NCBI RefSeq assembly: GCF_000718785.1
Contig: NZ_JOCA01000030.1
Location: 62,001-126,000, forward strand
Source of the DNA: Streptomyces sp. NRRL WC-3626
GTDB lineage: Bacteria > Actinomycetota > Actinomycetes > Streptomycetales > Streptomycetaceae
Direction of reading: 5' to 3'
DNA: 64,000 nucleotides
Notes under the pieces: model-generated
What the model was told of the DNA's origin: nothing
The model's database searches: none
What the model saw: the letters and a program-made list of their open reading frames with translations, nothing else
Made by a program: the position numbers and the translations under genes
Shown here: one piece after another, positions 18,569-28,596 of the stretch
How positions within the stretch are numbered: position 1 is the first letter of the stretch
Layout of the letters: each line of letters begins with the position of its first letter

Positions 18569-19366
18569 ATGGCCGGATCGACCACCGCCGAGCGTGGTGA
18601 ACGCGAGCGGGAGTGGTCCGGCCCGCCGCCGCCCGTGCGGCGGTTCGGGCGACGACAGGTTCGTCGGATCATCGCATCGGCCGTGGTGCTGGCCTTCCTC
18701 GGCAGCGGCACCTTCTGGCTGCTGTACGGCTCCGATCTGGTCCGTGTGGAGCGTGTATCGGTGTCCGGGACCCGCGAGCTGACGCCCGCGCAGGTGCGCG
18801 AGGCCGCCGACGTCCCCCTCGGGGAACAGCTGGTCTCCGTCGACACCGACGCCATCGAGGCGCGGCTCGCCTCCCGGTTGCCCCGGATCGACACGGTCGA
18901 CGTATCCCGTTCCTGGCCGCACGGAATCACGCTGAAGGTGACGGAGCGTACCGCCGTCCTGCTCGTCCACAAGGGCGGGAAGTTCGTCGAAGTCGACGAC
19001 GAGGGTGTCCGGTTCGCCACGGTCTCCAAGGCACCGAAAGGCGTCCCGGCGCTGGAATTGGCCGTTTCCCGGACGGGTTCCGCGGCGGCGAGCCTGCGCC
19101 GCTTCGGAGAGGACCGGCTGACCCGGGAGGCGGTGCGGGTGGCCGGCGCGATTCCGGCCTCCGTCGCGCACGTCACCCGCGGCGTCAAGGTCCGTTCCTA
19201 CGACGACATCTCGCTCGAACTGGCCGACGGACGCACGGTCGACTGGGGAAGCAGTGAGAAAGGCGCGGAGAAGGGCCGTACTCTCACCGCATTGATGAAA
19301 GCGGAGCCCGGCGCACGGCACTTCGACGTCAGCGTTCCCACGGCCCCCGCGTCAGCCGGGAGTTGA
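18569..19366 (+). CDS. ftsQ: division protein FtsQ
   Basis: Encodes 265 residues. A cytoplasmic Arg-rich N-terminus is followed by one membrane helix (about 34-53), a POTRA domain (VRVERVSVSGTRELTPAQVRE, about 57-77 onward) and the FtsQ beta domain. FtsQ scaffolds FtsL, its partner DivIC/FtsB and the FtsWI enzymes. The ATG start has GGGAGG upstream. It is the last gene before the large regulatory gap of ftsZ. Confidence 0.94.
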   Translation: MAGSTTAERGEREREWSGPPPPVRRFGRRQVRRIIASAVVLAFLGSGTFWLLYGSDLVRVERVSVSGTRELTPAQVREAADVPLGEQLVSVDTDAIEARLASRLPRIDTVDVSRSWPHGITLKVTERTAVLLVHKGGKFVEVDDEGVRFATVSKAPKGVPALELAVSRTGSAAASLRRFGEDRLTREAVRVAGAIPASVAHVTRGVKVRSYDDISLELADGRTVDWGSSEKGAEKGRTLTALMKAEPGARHFDVSVPTAPASAGS

Positions 19367-19653
19367 CGCACATCAGCGCAGGCCAGCACCCTGGTTGGGC
19401 AGCGCTACGGCTGATCACATAGGGTGAAAAGAAAAACGGGAGGTTCGGCGTGTTCGTTGAACGGGCGCCACTTGTCGACTTAGTGTCCTGTTCAGAAGAC
19501 TCCAGGGAACAGACACACTGGTAACCCTAAACTTCAACGTTAGGGTTCGGGTCGGCGCTACGGACCGTCCCATTCGGCATCAGTCGTCGGATCGCGAGGC
19601 AGCAGTGCTTCAGCGGTCGGGCGACACGTAACTCGAGGCGAGAGGCCTTCGAC
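19367..19653 (+). promoter_or_regulatory. ftsZ upstream regulatory region
   Basis: This 287-base gap is the longest inside the division cluster and is visibly less GC-rich than its surroundings. It contains a BldD-like box (19414-19428), a candidate -35/-10 pair TTGAAC (19457-19462) and TAGTGT (19481-19486) with an 18-base spacer, and two GACAC sequences (19512-19516 and 19623-19627), the core of WhiA sites. There is also an 8-bp inverted repeat AACCCTAA/TTAGGGTT (19523-19530 and 19540-19547). Developmental control of ftsZ by several promoters and by BldD, WhiA and WhiB is established in Streptomyces; the exact sites here are inferred from motifs. Confidence 0.75.
19414..19428. promoter_or_regulatory. 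BldD-type operator candidate
   Basis: ATCACATAGGGTGAA agrees with the BldD consensus nTnACnC(A/T)GnGTnAn at all defined positions except the seventh, where T replaces C. BldD with cyclic di-GMP represses ftsZ during vegetative growth in studied Streptomyces. Confidence 0.6.
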
Positions 19654-20843
<1,190 letters not shown>

Positions 20844-20847
<4 letters not shown>

Positions 20848-21572
20848 TAGGACCGCGCGAGAGCGTGAGCGGCGCCCACTTCGCCTTCACCGACCGGTGG
20901 GGCGGGGTGAGCGCCGCTCCTCATGCCGAGCTCAACCTCGGCGGTGCCGTCGGCGACGACCCCGGCGCCGTACGCGCCAACCGCGAACTGGCGGCCAAGT
21001 CCCTCGGCGTGGACCCGGACCGGGTGGTCTGGATGAACCAGGTGCACGGGGCCGACGCGGTCGTGGTCGACGCACCCTGGGGCGACCGTCCGGTCCCCGA
21101 GGTGGACGCGATCGTCACCGCGCGGCGCGGACTCGCCCTCGCGGTGCTCACCGCCGACTGTGTGCCGGTGCTGCTCGCCGACCCCGTCGCCGGAGTCGTG
21201 GCCGCGGCCCACGCGGGCCGGCCCGGCATGATCGCCGGGATCGTCCCCGCCGCCGTACGGGCCATGGCCGGACTCGGCGCCGACCCCGCGCGGATCGTCG
21301 CCCGCACCGGACCCGCCGTCTGCGGCCGGTGCTACGAGGTGCCGGAGGCGATGCGCGCCGAGGTGGCCGCCGTCGAATCCGCGGCGTACGCCGAGACGAG
21401 CTGGGGCACTCCGGCGGTCGACGTGGCCGCGGGCGTGCACGCGCAGCTCGAACGGCTCGGGGTGCGCGACCGGGAGCGGTCGCCCGTGTGCACGCGGGAG
21501 TCGGCTGATCACTTCTCGTACCGCCGCGACCGCGCCACCGGGCGGCTCGCGGGCTATGTGTGGCTGGACTGA
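20844..21572 (+). CDS. pgeF: YfiH/LACC1-family protein (YlmD, PgeF-like)
   Basis: Encodes 242 residues of the DUF152 family, formerly annotated polyphenol oxidase or laccase and now linked to purine nucleoside phosphorolysis and, in E. coli, to removal of misincorporated L-Ser from peptidoglycan precursors (PgeF). Metal-ligand motifs are visible: [17 protein letters not shown] and AAHAGRPG, where many relatives have HAGW. The GTG start overlaps the ftsZ stop. The trio ftsZ-ylmD-ylmE is conserved in Gram-positive bacteria. Confidence 0.88.
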
Positions 21573-21578
21573 TGGGGC

Positions 21579-22298
21579 ATGACGGACCGTAAGAGCGAAA
21601 TCGCCGCGAATCTGGCGAAAGTGGAAGGCCGGATCGCCGCCGCCTGCGCGGCCGCCGGCCGTGGCCGGGACGAGGTGACCCTGATCGTGGTCACCAAGAC
21701 CTACCCGGCGAGCGATGTGCGGATCCTGTCCGGACTCGGGGTGCGCCATGTGGCGGAGAACAAGGACCAGGACGCCGCCCCCAAGGCGGCGGCATGTGCG
21801 GATCTGCCCCTCACCTGGCACTTCGTCGGTCAACTTCAGACCAACAAGGTGCGTTCCGTGGTGGGTTATGCCGATTTCGTGCAGTCCGTCGACCGGCCCC
21901 GGCTGGTGACGGCCCTGTCCAGGGAGGCCGTGCGGGCCGGGCGCGAGATCGGCTGTCTGATCCAGGTGGCCCTCGACGCCGGCGAGGGCGGCCGGGGCGA
22001 ACGCGGCGGCGTCGCGCCCGGTGACGTCGCGGAGTTGGCGGACCTGGTCGCGGGCTCCGAAGGGCTGCGGCTCGGCGGGCTGATGACCGTCGCCCCGCTC
22101 ACCGGCGAGTACGCCGGGCATGAACGGGCGGCGTTCGGGCGGTTGATGGATTTGTCGACCGACCTGCGCCGGACCCGTCCGGCTGCGAACATGGTCTCCG
22201 CGGGAATGAGTGCGGACCTCGAACAGGCCGTTGCCGCCGGAGCGACACATGTGCGCGTCGGCAGTGCGGTACTCGGAGTCCGCCCCGGGCTCGGGTAA
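21579..22298 (+). CDS. YggS-family PLP homeostasis protein (YlmE)
   Basis: Encodes 239 residues. This single-domain PLP-binding TIM-barrel protein of the alanine-racemase-like fold helps vitamin B6 and amino-acid homeostasis; no catalytic reaction is firmly assigned. The PLP lysine lies in LIVVTKTYPASD, and WHFVGQLQTNKVR and SAGMSADLEQAVAAGATHVR are family blocks. ATG start six bases after the pgeF stop, so probably one transcript with it. Confidence 0.92.
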   Translation: MTDRKSEIAANLAKVEGRIAAACAAAGRGRDEVTLIVVTKTYPASDVRILSGLGVRHVAENKDQDAAPKAAACADLPLTWHFVGQLQTNKVRSVVGYADFVQSVDRPRLVTALSREAVRAGREIGCLIQVALDAGEGGRGERGGVAPGDVAELADLVAGSEGLRLGGLMTVAPLTGEYAGHERAAFGRLMDLSTDLRRTRPAANMVSAGMSADLEQAVAAGATHVRVGSAVLGVRPGLG

Positions 22299-22427
22299 CG
22301 TCGCCAAGAAGTCGGACCACAGCAGAAAATATGGTCAGTTCCGCCGAACAGCGGACATAAAGACCTAGTGGATCGCGGGCACTTGGCGGTCGTCAGCGGA
22401 TCCACCACAGAGCGGAGGACTCGGAGC

Positions 22428-23069
22428 ATGGCCGGCGCGATGCGCAAGATGGCGGTCTACCTCGGCCTCGTGGAGGACGATGGGTACGACGGCCGCGGAT
22501 TCGACCCAGACGACGACTTTGAACCCGAACTCGACCCGGAGCCCGAGCGGGACCACCGGCGGCACGAGCCGTCGCATCAGGCACATATCTCACATCAGTC
22601 CCAAAGAGGCGAAGAGGCACGAGTCGCCCATCCTCCCGCGCCGCGCGAGCCGATCGCCCGATCCGCTTCGCTCCCCGCGGAATCGCCACGCCCGGCGCGG
22701 ATCGCGCCCGTGGCATCCATCACACAAGAACGTGCCAGCCTGGAGAAGAACGCACCGGTGATCATGCCCAAGGTCGTGTCGGAACGAGAGCCTTACCGGA
22801 TCACCACACTGCACCCCCGGACCTACAACGAGGCCCGTACCATCGGGGAACACTTCCGTGAAGGCACTCCGGTGATCATGAATCTGACCGAGATGGATGA
22901 CACGGACGCGAAGCGACTTGTCGACTTTGCGGCGGGTTTGGTGTTTGGTCTTCACGGCAGTATCGAGCGGGTGACGCAGAAGGTGTTCCTGCTGTCTCCT
23001 GCTAACGTCGATGTCACGGCGGAGGACAAGGCCCGCATCGCAGAGGGCGGGTTCTTCAACCAGAGCTGA
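22428..23069 (+). CDS. sepF: FtsZ membrane anchor SepF
   Basis: Encodes 213 residues. The N-terminus [13 protein letters not shown] is the amphipathic membrane-targeting helix. An acidic and His-rich linker (about residues 17-110) precedes the compact SepF domain (about 120-205) with [20 protein letters not shown] and a conserved glycine-containing dimer region. SepF tethers Z-filaments to the membrane in actinobacteria, which lack FtsA. The ATG at 22428 matches the family start and has GGAG nearby. The linker is longer than in Bacillus. Confidence 0.95.
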   Translation: MAGAMRKMAVYLGLVEDDGYDGRGFDPDDDFEPELDPEPERDHRRHEPSHQAHISHQSQRGEEARVAHPPAPREPIARSASLPAESPRPARIAPVASITQERASLEKNAPVIMPKVVSEREPYRITTLHPRTYNEARTIGEHFREGTPVIMNLTEMDDTDAKRLVDFAAGLVFGLHGSIERVTQKVFLLSPANVDVTAEDKARIAEGGFFNQS

Positions 23070-23116
23070 GACGCAGGACCGGACAGAGCAGTACAGGGGA
23101 GAGGGAAAAGCAGGCC

Positions 23117-23407
23117 ATGAGCGTGTTCGCGCAGGTGATCTACATCGCGCTGATGGTGTTCCTCATCGTGCTCATCTTCCGTTTGGTCATGGACTACGTG
23201 TTCCAGTTCGCCCGCTCATGGCAACCCGGCAAGGCGATGGTGGTCGTCCTGGAGGCCACCTACACTGTCACCGATCCACCGCTGAAGCTTCTGCGGCGGT
23301 TCATCCCGCCGCTGCGTCTCGGGGGCGTGGCGCTCGACCTGTCGTTCTTCGTCCTGATGATCATCGTCTACATCCTGATCATGCTCGTGGGCAAGTTCGT
23401 GGGGTGA
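23117..23407 (+). CDS. YggT-family membrane protein
   Basis: Encodes 96 residues with two hydrophobic segments (about 4-27 and 70-92) flanking a short loop with the family motif TDPPLKLLRRFIPPLRLGGVALDLS (residues about 52-76). YggT/YlmG proteins are conserved beside sepF and divIVA and affect division or membrane organisation, but the molecular role is unclear. ATG start with GGAGAGGG upstream. Confidence 0.92.
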   Translation: MSVFAQVIYIALMVFLIVLIFRLVMDYVFQFARSWQPGKAMVVVLEATYTVTDPPLKLLRRFIPPLRLGGVALDLSFFVLMIIVYILIMLVGKFVG

Positions 23408-23459
23408 CTGTGGACGATACGGTCTTGCCGACTGCCGATGACTACGTTGAGGTGAAGAG

Positions 23460-24692
23460 ATGCCGTTGACCCCCGAGGACGTGCGGAACAAGCAGTTCAC
23501 GACCGTCCGCCTCCGAGAAGGCTATGACGAGGACGAGGTCGATGCCTTCCTCGATGAGGTCGAAGCCGAACTGACGCGCCTGCTCCGCGAGAACGAGGAC
23601 CTGCGCGCCAAGCTGGCCGCGGCCACGCGCGCCGCTGCCCAGAACCAGCAGAACATGCGCAAGCCCCCCGAGCCTCAGGACCAGCAGCAACAGCAGGGCC
23701 CGCCCCCGGGGATGCCTCAGCAGGGCATGCCCGGACAGGGAATGCCGCAGCAGGGGATGCCCGGACAGGGGATGCCTCAGCAGGGCATGCGAGGTCCCGG
23801 CGCTCCTGTGCCCGCCGGCATATCGGGCCCGCCGCAGCAGCAGATGGGTGGCCCCATGGGTGGCCCGCCCCAGCTGCCGAGCGGTGCTCCTCAACTGCCC
23901 GCCGGCCCCGGCGGACAGGGCGGCCCGCAGGGTCCCGGCCCCATGGGCCAGGGGCACGGGCCGATGGGCCATGGCGGCCCGATGCAGGGGCAGATGGGCC
24001 CCGGCGGCCCGATGGGTGGCCCCATGGGCGGTCCCATGGGCGGACCCGGTCAGGGCGGCCCCATGGGCGGTCCCGGTCAGGGCGGCCCCGGTGGCGACAG
24101 CGCCGCGCGCGTTCTGTCGCTGGCCCAGCAGACGGCCGACCAGGCGATCGCGGAGGCCCGTTCCGAGGCCAACAAGATCGTGGGCGAGGCGCGTTCGCGT
24201 GCCGAGGGTCTGGAGCGGGACGCCCGTGCCAAGGCCGACGCCCTGGAGCGGGACGCGCAGGAGAAGCACCGCGTCGCGATGGGCTCCCTGGAGTCCGCCC
24301 GCGCCACGCTGGAGCGCAAGGTCGAGGACCTGCGCGGCTTCGAGCGCGAGTACCGCACGCGTCTGAAGTCCTACCTGGAGTCGCAGCTGCGCCAGCTGGA
24401 GACGCAGGCGGACGACTCGCTCGCCCCGCCGCGTCAGCCCGCGAGCGCCGCGCCGTCGCTGCCGCCGTCCCCGGCGCCCTCGATGGCTCCGGCCGGCGCC
24501 GGTGCGCCGTCCTACGGCGGCAACCAGGGGATGGGCGGCCCCGGCCAGCCCGGCCCGTCGTACGGCGGCCAGCAGCAGATGCAGCCGGCGATGACCCAGC
24601 CGATGGCGCCCGTGCGTCCGCAGGGGCCGTCGCCGATGGGTCAGGCACCCTCGCCGATGCGCGGGTTCCTCATCGACGAGGACGACAACTGA
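23460..24692 (+). CDS. divIVA: polar growth protein DivIVA (Wag31)
   Basis: Encodes 410 residues. DivIVA marks hyphal tips and branch sites and recruits wall synthesis. The N-terminal lipid-binding domain ([25 protein letters not shown]) is followed by a coiled coil to about residue 60. Next comes an unusually long Gln/Gly/Pro/Met-rich linker (about 65-215) with tandem repeats, and then a second long coiled coil (about 216-320) with many Ala, Glu and Arg residues. The tail is Pro/Gly/Gln-rich and ends in [11 protein letters not shown]. It lies 52 bases after yggT and is followed by a strong terminator. Confidence 0.96.
   Translation: MPLTPEDVRNKQFTTVRLREGYDEDEVDAFLDEVEAELTRLLRENEDLRAKLAAATRAAAQNQQNMRKPPEPQDQQQQQGPPPGMPQQGMPGQGMPQQGMPGQGMPQQGMRGPGAPVPAGISGPPQQQMGGPMGGPPQLPSGAPQLPAGPGGQGGPQGPGPMGQGHGPMGHGGPMQGQMGPGGPMGGPMGGPMGGPGQGGPMGGPGQGGPGGDSAARVLSLAQQTADQAIAEARSEANKIVGEARSRAEGLERDARAKADALERDAQEKHRVAMGSLESARATLERKVEDLRGFEREYRTRLKSYLESQLRQLETQADDSLAPPRQPASAAPSLPPSPAPSMAPAGAGAPSYGGNQGMGGPGQPGPSYGGQQQMQPAMTQPMAPVRPQGPSPMGQAPSPMRGFLIDEDDN
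23709..23791 (+). repeat. 30-bp tandem repeat inside divIVA
   Basis: Two complete units (23709-23738 and 23739-23768) and a partial third (23769-23791), differing mainly at wobble positions. Each codes for [10 protein letters not shown]. Such a repeat can expand or contract without frameshift and would change the length of the DivIVA linker. Confidence 0.85.
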
Positions 24693-24735
24693 CGGCCGTG
24701 TGGCCATGAGTACGGCGTAGCAGTCGGCAGCGTTC

Positions 24736-24775
24736 AGGGCGGGGCCCCGGGTTCACGAACCCGGGGCCCCGCCCT
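24736..24775 (+). terminator. divIVA terminator
   Basis: Inverted repeat with 19-base arms (24736-24754 and 24757-24775) and a two-base centre, GC-rich, ending in CCCTTT. It lies 44 bases after the divIVA stop. Confidence 0.88.
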
Positions 24776-24847
24776 TTCGCTCTGCTTGGTCGAGGCGGGT
24801 CCGGGGTGTTTGTTCGGGTCCGGGTGTTGTGTCCGACGTACGCAATG

Positions 24848-24894
24848 CCGACGGCCGGGGTCCACCAAGAATCTTGGTGGACCCCGGCCGTCGG
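24848..24894. terminator. ileS terminator
   Basis: Perfect inverted repeat with 23-base arms (24848-24870 and 24872-24894) around one base. It follows the end of the reverse-strand ileS gene by 23 bases and is well placed to stop its transcription; it may also block read-through from divIVA. Confidence 0.85.
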
Positions 24895-24917
24895 TGTGTG
24901 CGCCCTCTCGTCGGCGC

Positions 24918-27900
24918 TTATGCCTTACGCAGGCGGAACGTCAGGGACAGGCCCTCGTCCGTGAACGGGGTGCCGTAGGTGTCGTCCGCCTCGCCCTCGG
25001 TGAAGGCCGTCGCCAGGACCTCGTCGGCGATCAGTCCCGCGTGCTCCGACAGCGCGGCGACCGTCGCCGGGTCCGTGGCCGTCCACCGCAGCGCGATCCG
25101 GTCCGCCACATCGAGCCCGCTGTTCTTGCGGGCCTCCTGGATGAGGCGGATCGCGTCACGCGCGAGGCCCGCCCGGCGCAGCTCCTCCGTGATCTCCAGG
25201 TCCAGCGCGACCGTCGCACCGGCGTCGGACGCCACCGACCAGCCCTCGCGGGGGGTTTCCGTGATGATCACCTCGTCGGGAGCGAGGGCGACCGTCTCAC
25301 CGTCGACCTCCACCGAGGCCGTGCCCTCGCGCAGCGCCAGCGACAGGGCCGCGGCGTCCGCGTTCGCGACCGCCCTGGCCACGTCCTGGACCCGCTTGCC
25401 GAACCGCTTGCCCAGCGCACGGAAGTTGGCCTTCGCCGTGGTGTCCACCAGCGAACCGCCCACCTCGGACAGCGAGGCCAGCGACTCGACGTTCAGCTCC
25501 TCCGTGATCTGCGCGTGCAGCTCGGGGTCGAGCGTGCCGAAGCCGCCCGCCGCGATCAGCGCGCGCTTCAGCGGCTGGCGGGTCTTCACGCCCGACTCCG
25601 CGCGCGTGGCCCGGCCCAGCTCCACGAGCCGGCGCACCAGCACCATCTGCCTGGACAGCTCCGGGTCGATCGCGGACAGGTCCGCCAGGGGCCACGAGGA
25701 CAGGTGCACCGACTCCGGGGCGCCCGGGGTGACCGGAACGATCAGGTCCTGCCAGACCCGCTCGGTGATGAAGGGGGTCAGCGGGGCCATCAGCCTGGTG
25801 ACCGTCTCCACGACCTCGTGCAGGGTGCGCAGCGCGGCCTTGTCGCCCTGCCAGAAGCGGCGCCGGGAGCGGCGGACGTACCAGTTGGACAGGTCGTCGA
25901 CGAACGCGGACAGCAGCTTGCCGGCGCGCTGGGTGTCGTAGCCGTCCAGCGCCTGCGTCACCTGGTCGGTGAGGGCGTGCAGTTCGGAGAGCAGCCAGCG
26001 GTCCAGGACCGGGCGGTCGGCCGGGGCCGGGTCGGCTTCGCTCGGCGCCCAGTTCGACGTACGGGCGTACAGGGCCTGGAAGGCGACCGTGTTCCAGTAC
26101 GTCAGCAGGGTCTTGCGGACGACCTCCTGGATGGTGCCGTGGCCCACCCTGCGGGCCGCCCAGGGGGAACCGCCGGCCGCCATGAACCAGCGGACCGCGT
26201 CCGCGCCGTGCTGGTCCATCAGCGGGATCGGCTGCAGGATGTTGCCCAGGTGCTTGGACATCTTGCGGCCGTCCTCGGCGAGGATGTGACCGAGGCAGAC
26301 GACGTTCTCGTACGACGACTTGTCGAAGACCAGCGTGCCGATGGCCATCAGCGTGTAGAACCAGCCGCGGGTCTGGTCGATGGCCTCGCAGATGAACTGC
26401 GCCGGGTAGCGGGCCTCGAACAGCTCCTTGTTCTTGTACGGGTAGCCCCACTGCGCGAACGGCATCGAACCCGAGTCGTACCAGGCGTCGATGACCTCCG
26501 GCACGCGCGTGGCCGTCTTCCCGCAGCCGTCGTGGCGGCAGGCGAAGGTGACCTCGTCGATGTACGGGCGGTGCGGGTCGAGGCCCGACTGGTCGGTGCC
26601 GGTCAGCTCGGTGAGCTCGGCGCGGGAGCCGACGACCGTGAGGTGGTCGTCCTCGCAGCGCCAGATGGGCAGCGGGGTGCCCCAGTAGCGGTTGCGGGAC
26701 AGCGCCCAGTCGATGTTGTTGTTCAGCCAGTCGCCGTAGCGGCCGTTCTTCACCGTGTCCGGGAACCAGTTGGTGTTCTCGTTCTCCCGCAGCAGCGCGT
26801 CCTTGACGGCCGTGGTGCGGATGTACCAGGACGGCTGCGCGTAGTAGAGCAGCGCGGTGTGGCAGCGCCAGCAGTGCGGGTAGCTGTGCTCGTACGGGAT
26901 GTGCCGGAACAGCAGGCCGCGCTCGTCGAGGTCCGCGGTGAGCTTCTCGTCGGCCTTCTTGAAGAAGACACCGCCGACCAGGGGGACGTCCTCCTCGAAG
27001 GTGCCGTCGGGGCGGACGGGGTTGACGACGGGCAGGCCGTAGGCGCGGCAGACCCTGAGGTCGTCCTCGCCGAAGGCGGGGGACTGGTGGACCAGACCCG
27101 TACCGTCCTCGGTGGTGACGTACTCGGCGTTGACGACGTAGTGCGCCGGCTCCGGGAACTCCACCAGCTCGAAGGGCCGCCGGTACGTCCAGCGCTCCAT
27201 CTCGGCGCCGGTGAAGGACTGCCCGGTGGTCTCCCAGCCCTCGCCGAGGGCCTTGGCGACCAGCGGCTCGGCGACGACCAGCTTCTCCGCACCGTTCGTG
27301 GCGACGACGTAAGCGACCTCGGGGTGCGCGGCGACGGCCGTGTTGGAGACCAGGGTCCACGGGGTGGTCGTCCACACCAGGAGCGCGGCCTCACCGGCCA
27401 GCGGGCCGGAGGTCAGCGGGAAGCGGACGTAGACGGACGGGTCGACGACCGTCTCGTAGCCCTGCGCCAGCTCGTGGTCCGACAGGCCGGTGCCGCAGCG
27501 GGGGCACCAGGGGGCGACGCGGTGGTCCTGGACCAGCAGGCCCTTGGCGAAGATCTCCTTCAGCGACCACCAGACGGACTCGATGTACTCCGGGTCCATC
27601 GTGCGGTACGGGTCCTGGAGGTCGGCCCAGTAGCCCATGCGCGTCGTGAGCTCTTCGAAGGCGTCGGTGTGGCGGGTCACCGACTCGCGGCACTTCGCGT
27701 TGAACTCGGCGATGCCGTACGCCTCGATGTCCTGCTTGCCGGAGAAGCCGAGCTCCTTCTCGACGGCCAGCTCCACGGGCAGGCCGTGGCAGTCCCAGCC
27801 GGCCTTGCGGGCCACGTGGTAGCCGCGCATCGTGCGGAAGCGGGGGAAGACGTCCTTGAAGACGCGGGCCTCGATGTGGTGGGCGCCGGGCATGCCGTTG

Positions 27901-28061
27901 GCCGTGGGCGGGCCCTCGTAGAACACCCATTCGGGGCGCCCCTCGGACTGCTCCAGGCTCTTGGCGAAGATCTTCTGCTCGCGCCAGAAGTCGAGCACCG
28001 CGTGCTCGAGGGCGGGCAGGTCGACCTGGGCGGGTACCTGGCGGTACGTCGGCGTTGTCAT
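24918..28061 (-). CDS. ileS: isoleucyl-tRNA synthetase, type 2 with altered HIGH motif
   Basis: Encodes 1047 residues. It charges tRNA-Ile and edits valine through its CP1 domain. The length, the editing-domain blocks (LLVWTTTPWTLVSNTAVAAHP) and the lack of C-terminal zinc cysteines fit the type 2 (eukaryote-like) class. The usual HxGH active-site signature is replaced by GAHH (residues 59-62). The second signature is KMSKH (600-604), and WDCHGLPVEL is intact. The ATG at 28061 has GGAGG ten bases upstream, and that ribosome site can be masked by the T-box leader. The 32 codons of open frame further upstream are leader sequence. Confidence 0.95.
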   Translation of the reverse strand: MTTPTYRQVPAQVDLPALEHAVLDFWREQKIFAKSLEQSEGRPEWVFYEGPPTANGMPGAHHIEARVFKDVFPRFRTMRGYHVARKAGWDCHGLPVELAVEKELGFSGKQDIEAYGIAEFNAKCRESVTRHTDAFEELTTRMGYWADLQDPYRTMDPEYIESVWWSLKEIFAKGLLVQDHRVAPWCPRCGTGLSDHELAQGYETVVDPSVYVRFPLTSGPLAGEAALLVWTTTPWTLVSNTAVAAHPEVAYVVATNGAEKLVVAEPLVAKALGEGWETTGQSFTGAEMERWTYRRPFELVEFPEPAHYVVNAEYVTTEDGTGLVHQSPAFGEDDLRVCRAYGLPVVNPVRPDGTFEEDVPLVGGVFFKKADEKLTADLDERGLLFRHIPYEHSYPHCWRCHTALLYYAQPSWYIRTTAVKDALLRENENTNWFPDTVKNGRYGDWLNNNIDWALSRNRYWGTPLPIWRCEDDHLTVVGSRAELTELTGTDQSGLDPHRPYIDEVTFACRHDGCGKTATRVPEVIDAWYDSGSMPFAQWGYPYKNKELFEARYPAQFICEAIDQTRGWFYTLMAIGTLVFDKSSYENVVCLGHILAEDGRKMSKHLGNILQPIPLMDQHGADAVRWFMAAGGSPWAARRVGHGTIQEVVRKTLLTYWNTVAFQALYARTSNWAPSEADPAPADRPVLDRWLLSELHALTDQVTQALDGYDTQRAGKLLSAFVDDLSNWYVRRSRRRFWQGDKAALRTLHEVVETVTRLMAPLTPFITERVWQDLIVPVTPGAPESVHLSSWPLADLSAIDPELSRQMVLVRRLVELGRATRAESGVKTRQPLKRALIAAGGFGTLDPELHAQITEELNVESLASLSEVGGSLVDTTAKANFRALGKRFGKRVQDVARAVANADAAALSLALREGTASVEVDGETVALAPDEVIITETPREGWSVASDAGATVALDLEITEELRRAGLARDAIRLIQEARKNSGLDVADRIALRWTATDPATVAALSEHAGLIADEVLATAFTEGEADDTYGTPFTDEGLSLTFRLRKA

Positions 28062-28358
28062 CAGCGGGCTTCCTCCGGCGGACTTGCTGCCTTCCGTCCG
28101 GAGGGACGAGAGCTGTGTCGATCCTGCGCCTCCGACGGCGCGCTCCCGCGGTACCACCCTCCTTGGCCCCCCGGTGCGCCGTACGCTCCGGTGAGCCCCC
28201 TCATTGGGGTCGCGATACCGGTTCTACGCCCCTGTGCAGGGGTTTCCTCCGGCGGCTCCGGGGTGATCTTCACATCGCGCTCGCCCCCGGGCTCACACCG
28301 TCCCCGGGTCGCTCTGGGCTGCGTACGCCGCTACTCGTCCCCATCCACGCTTTTCGCT
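28062..28358 (-). promoter_or_regulatory. translation-type T-box riboswitch of ileS
   Basis: On the reverse strand the T-box core AGGGTGGTACCGCGG lies at 28160-28146. A candidate specifier ATC (isoleucine) is at 28267-28265 in the upstream stem region. Downstream, CCTCCGGAC (28104-28096) is complementary to the segment with the ileS Shine-Dalgarno (GGAGG at 28076-28072) plus GTCC, so a stem can hide the ribosome site. There is no terminator T-run, so control is inferred to be of translation: uncharged tRNA-Ile would bind TGGT through its NCCA end and free the site. A TACACT hexamer at 28370-28365 is a plausible -10 box. The region 28371-28596 shows no further gene. Confidence 0.85.
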
Positions 28359-28596
28359 CCGCCCAGTGTACGGCGCGGCGCGGGCGGCGGCCGACCGGAT
28401 TCTGCCCCGAATGGCGGGACGTGCCCATCGGCGGCATACCCGGCGGGGAGCTGGGCACAACGCATGCATGCTCGCCGCGCGGCGTCCGAGGGGAGGGGGA
28501 ATCGGGCGGTGCGCCCCGTTGCCGTGGGACTCGAGTCGATTTATCGTCCCAGCACGATTCGCGTGCAAGATCACAATATGTGAAGGGGTCGCGGCC

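Noticed and set aside
19540..19547. TTAGGG-type telomere-like string
   Set aside because: Only one copy on each side as an inverted repeat; Streptomyces telomeres are not TTAGGG arrays.
23700..24100. CRISPR-like regular spacing of repeats
   Set aside because: Units are coding tandem repeats of divIVA with no unique spacers; no cas genes in the window.
24786..28583. Forward frame of more than 1200 codons over ileS
   Set aside because: Antisense shadow of ileS; composition is Arg/Val/Leu-rich noise, and ileS motifs on the other strand are unequivocal.
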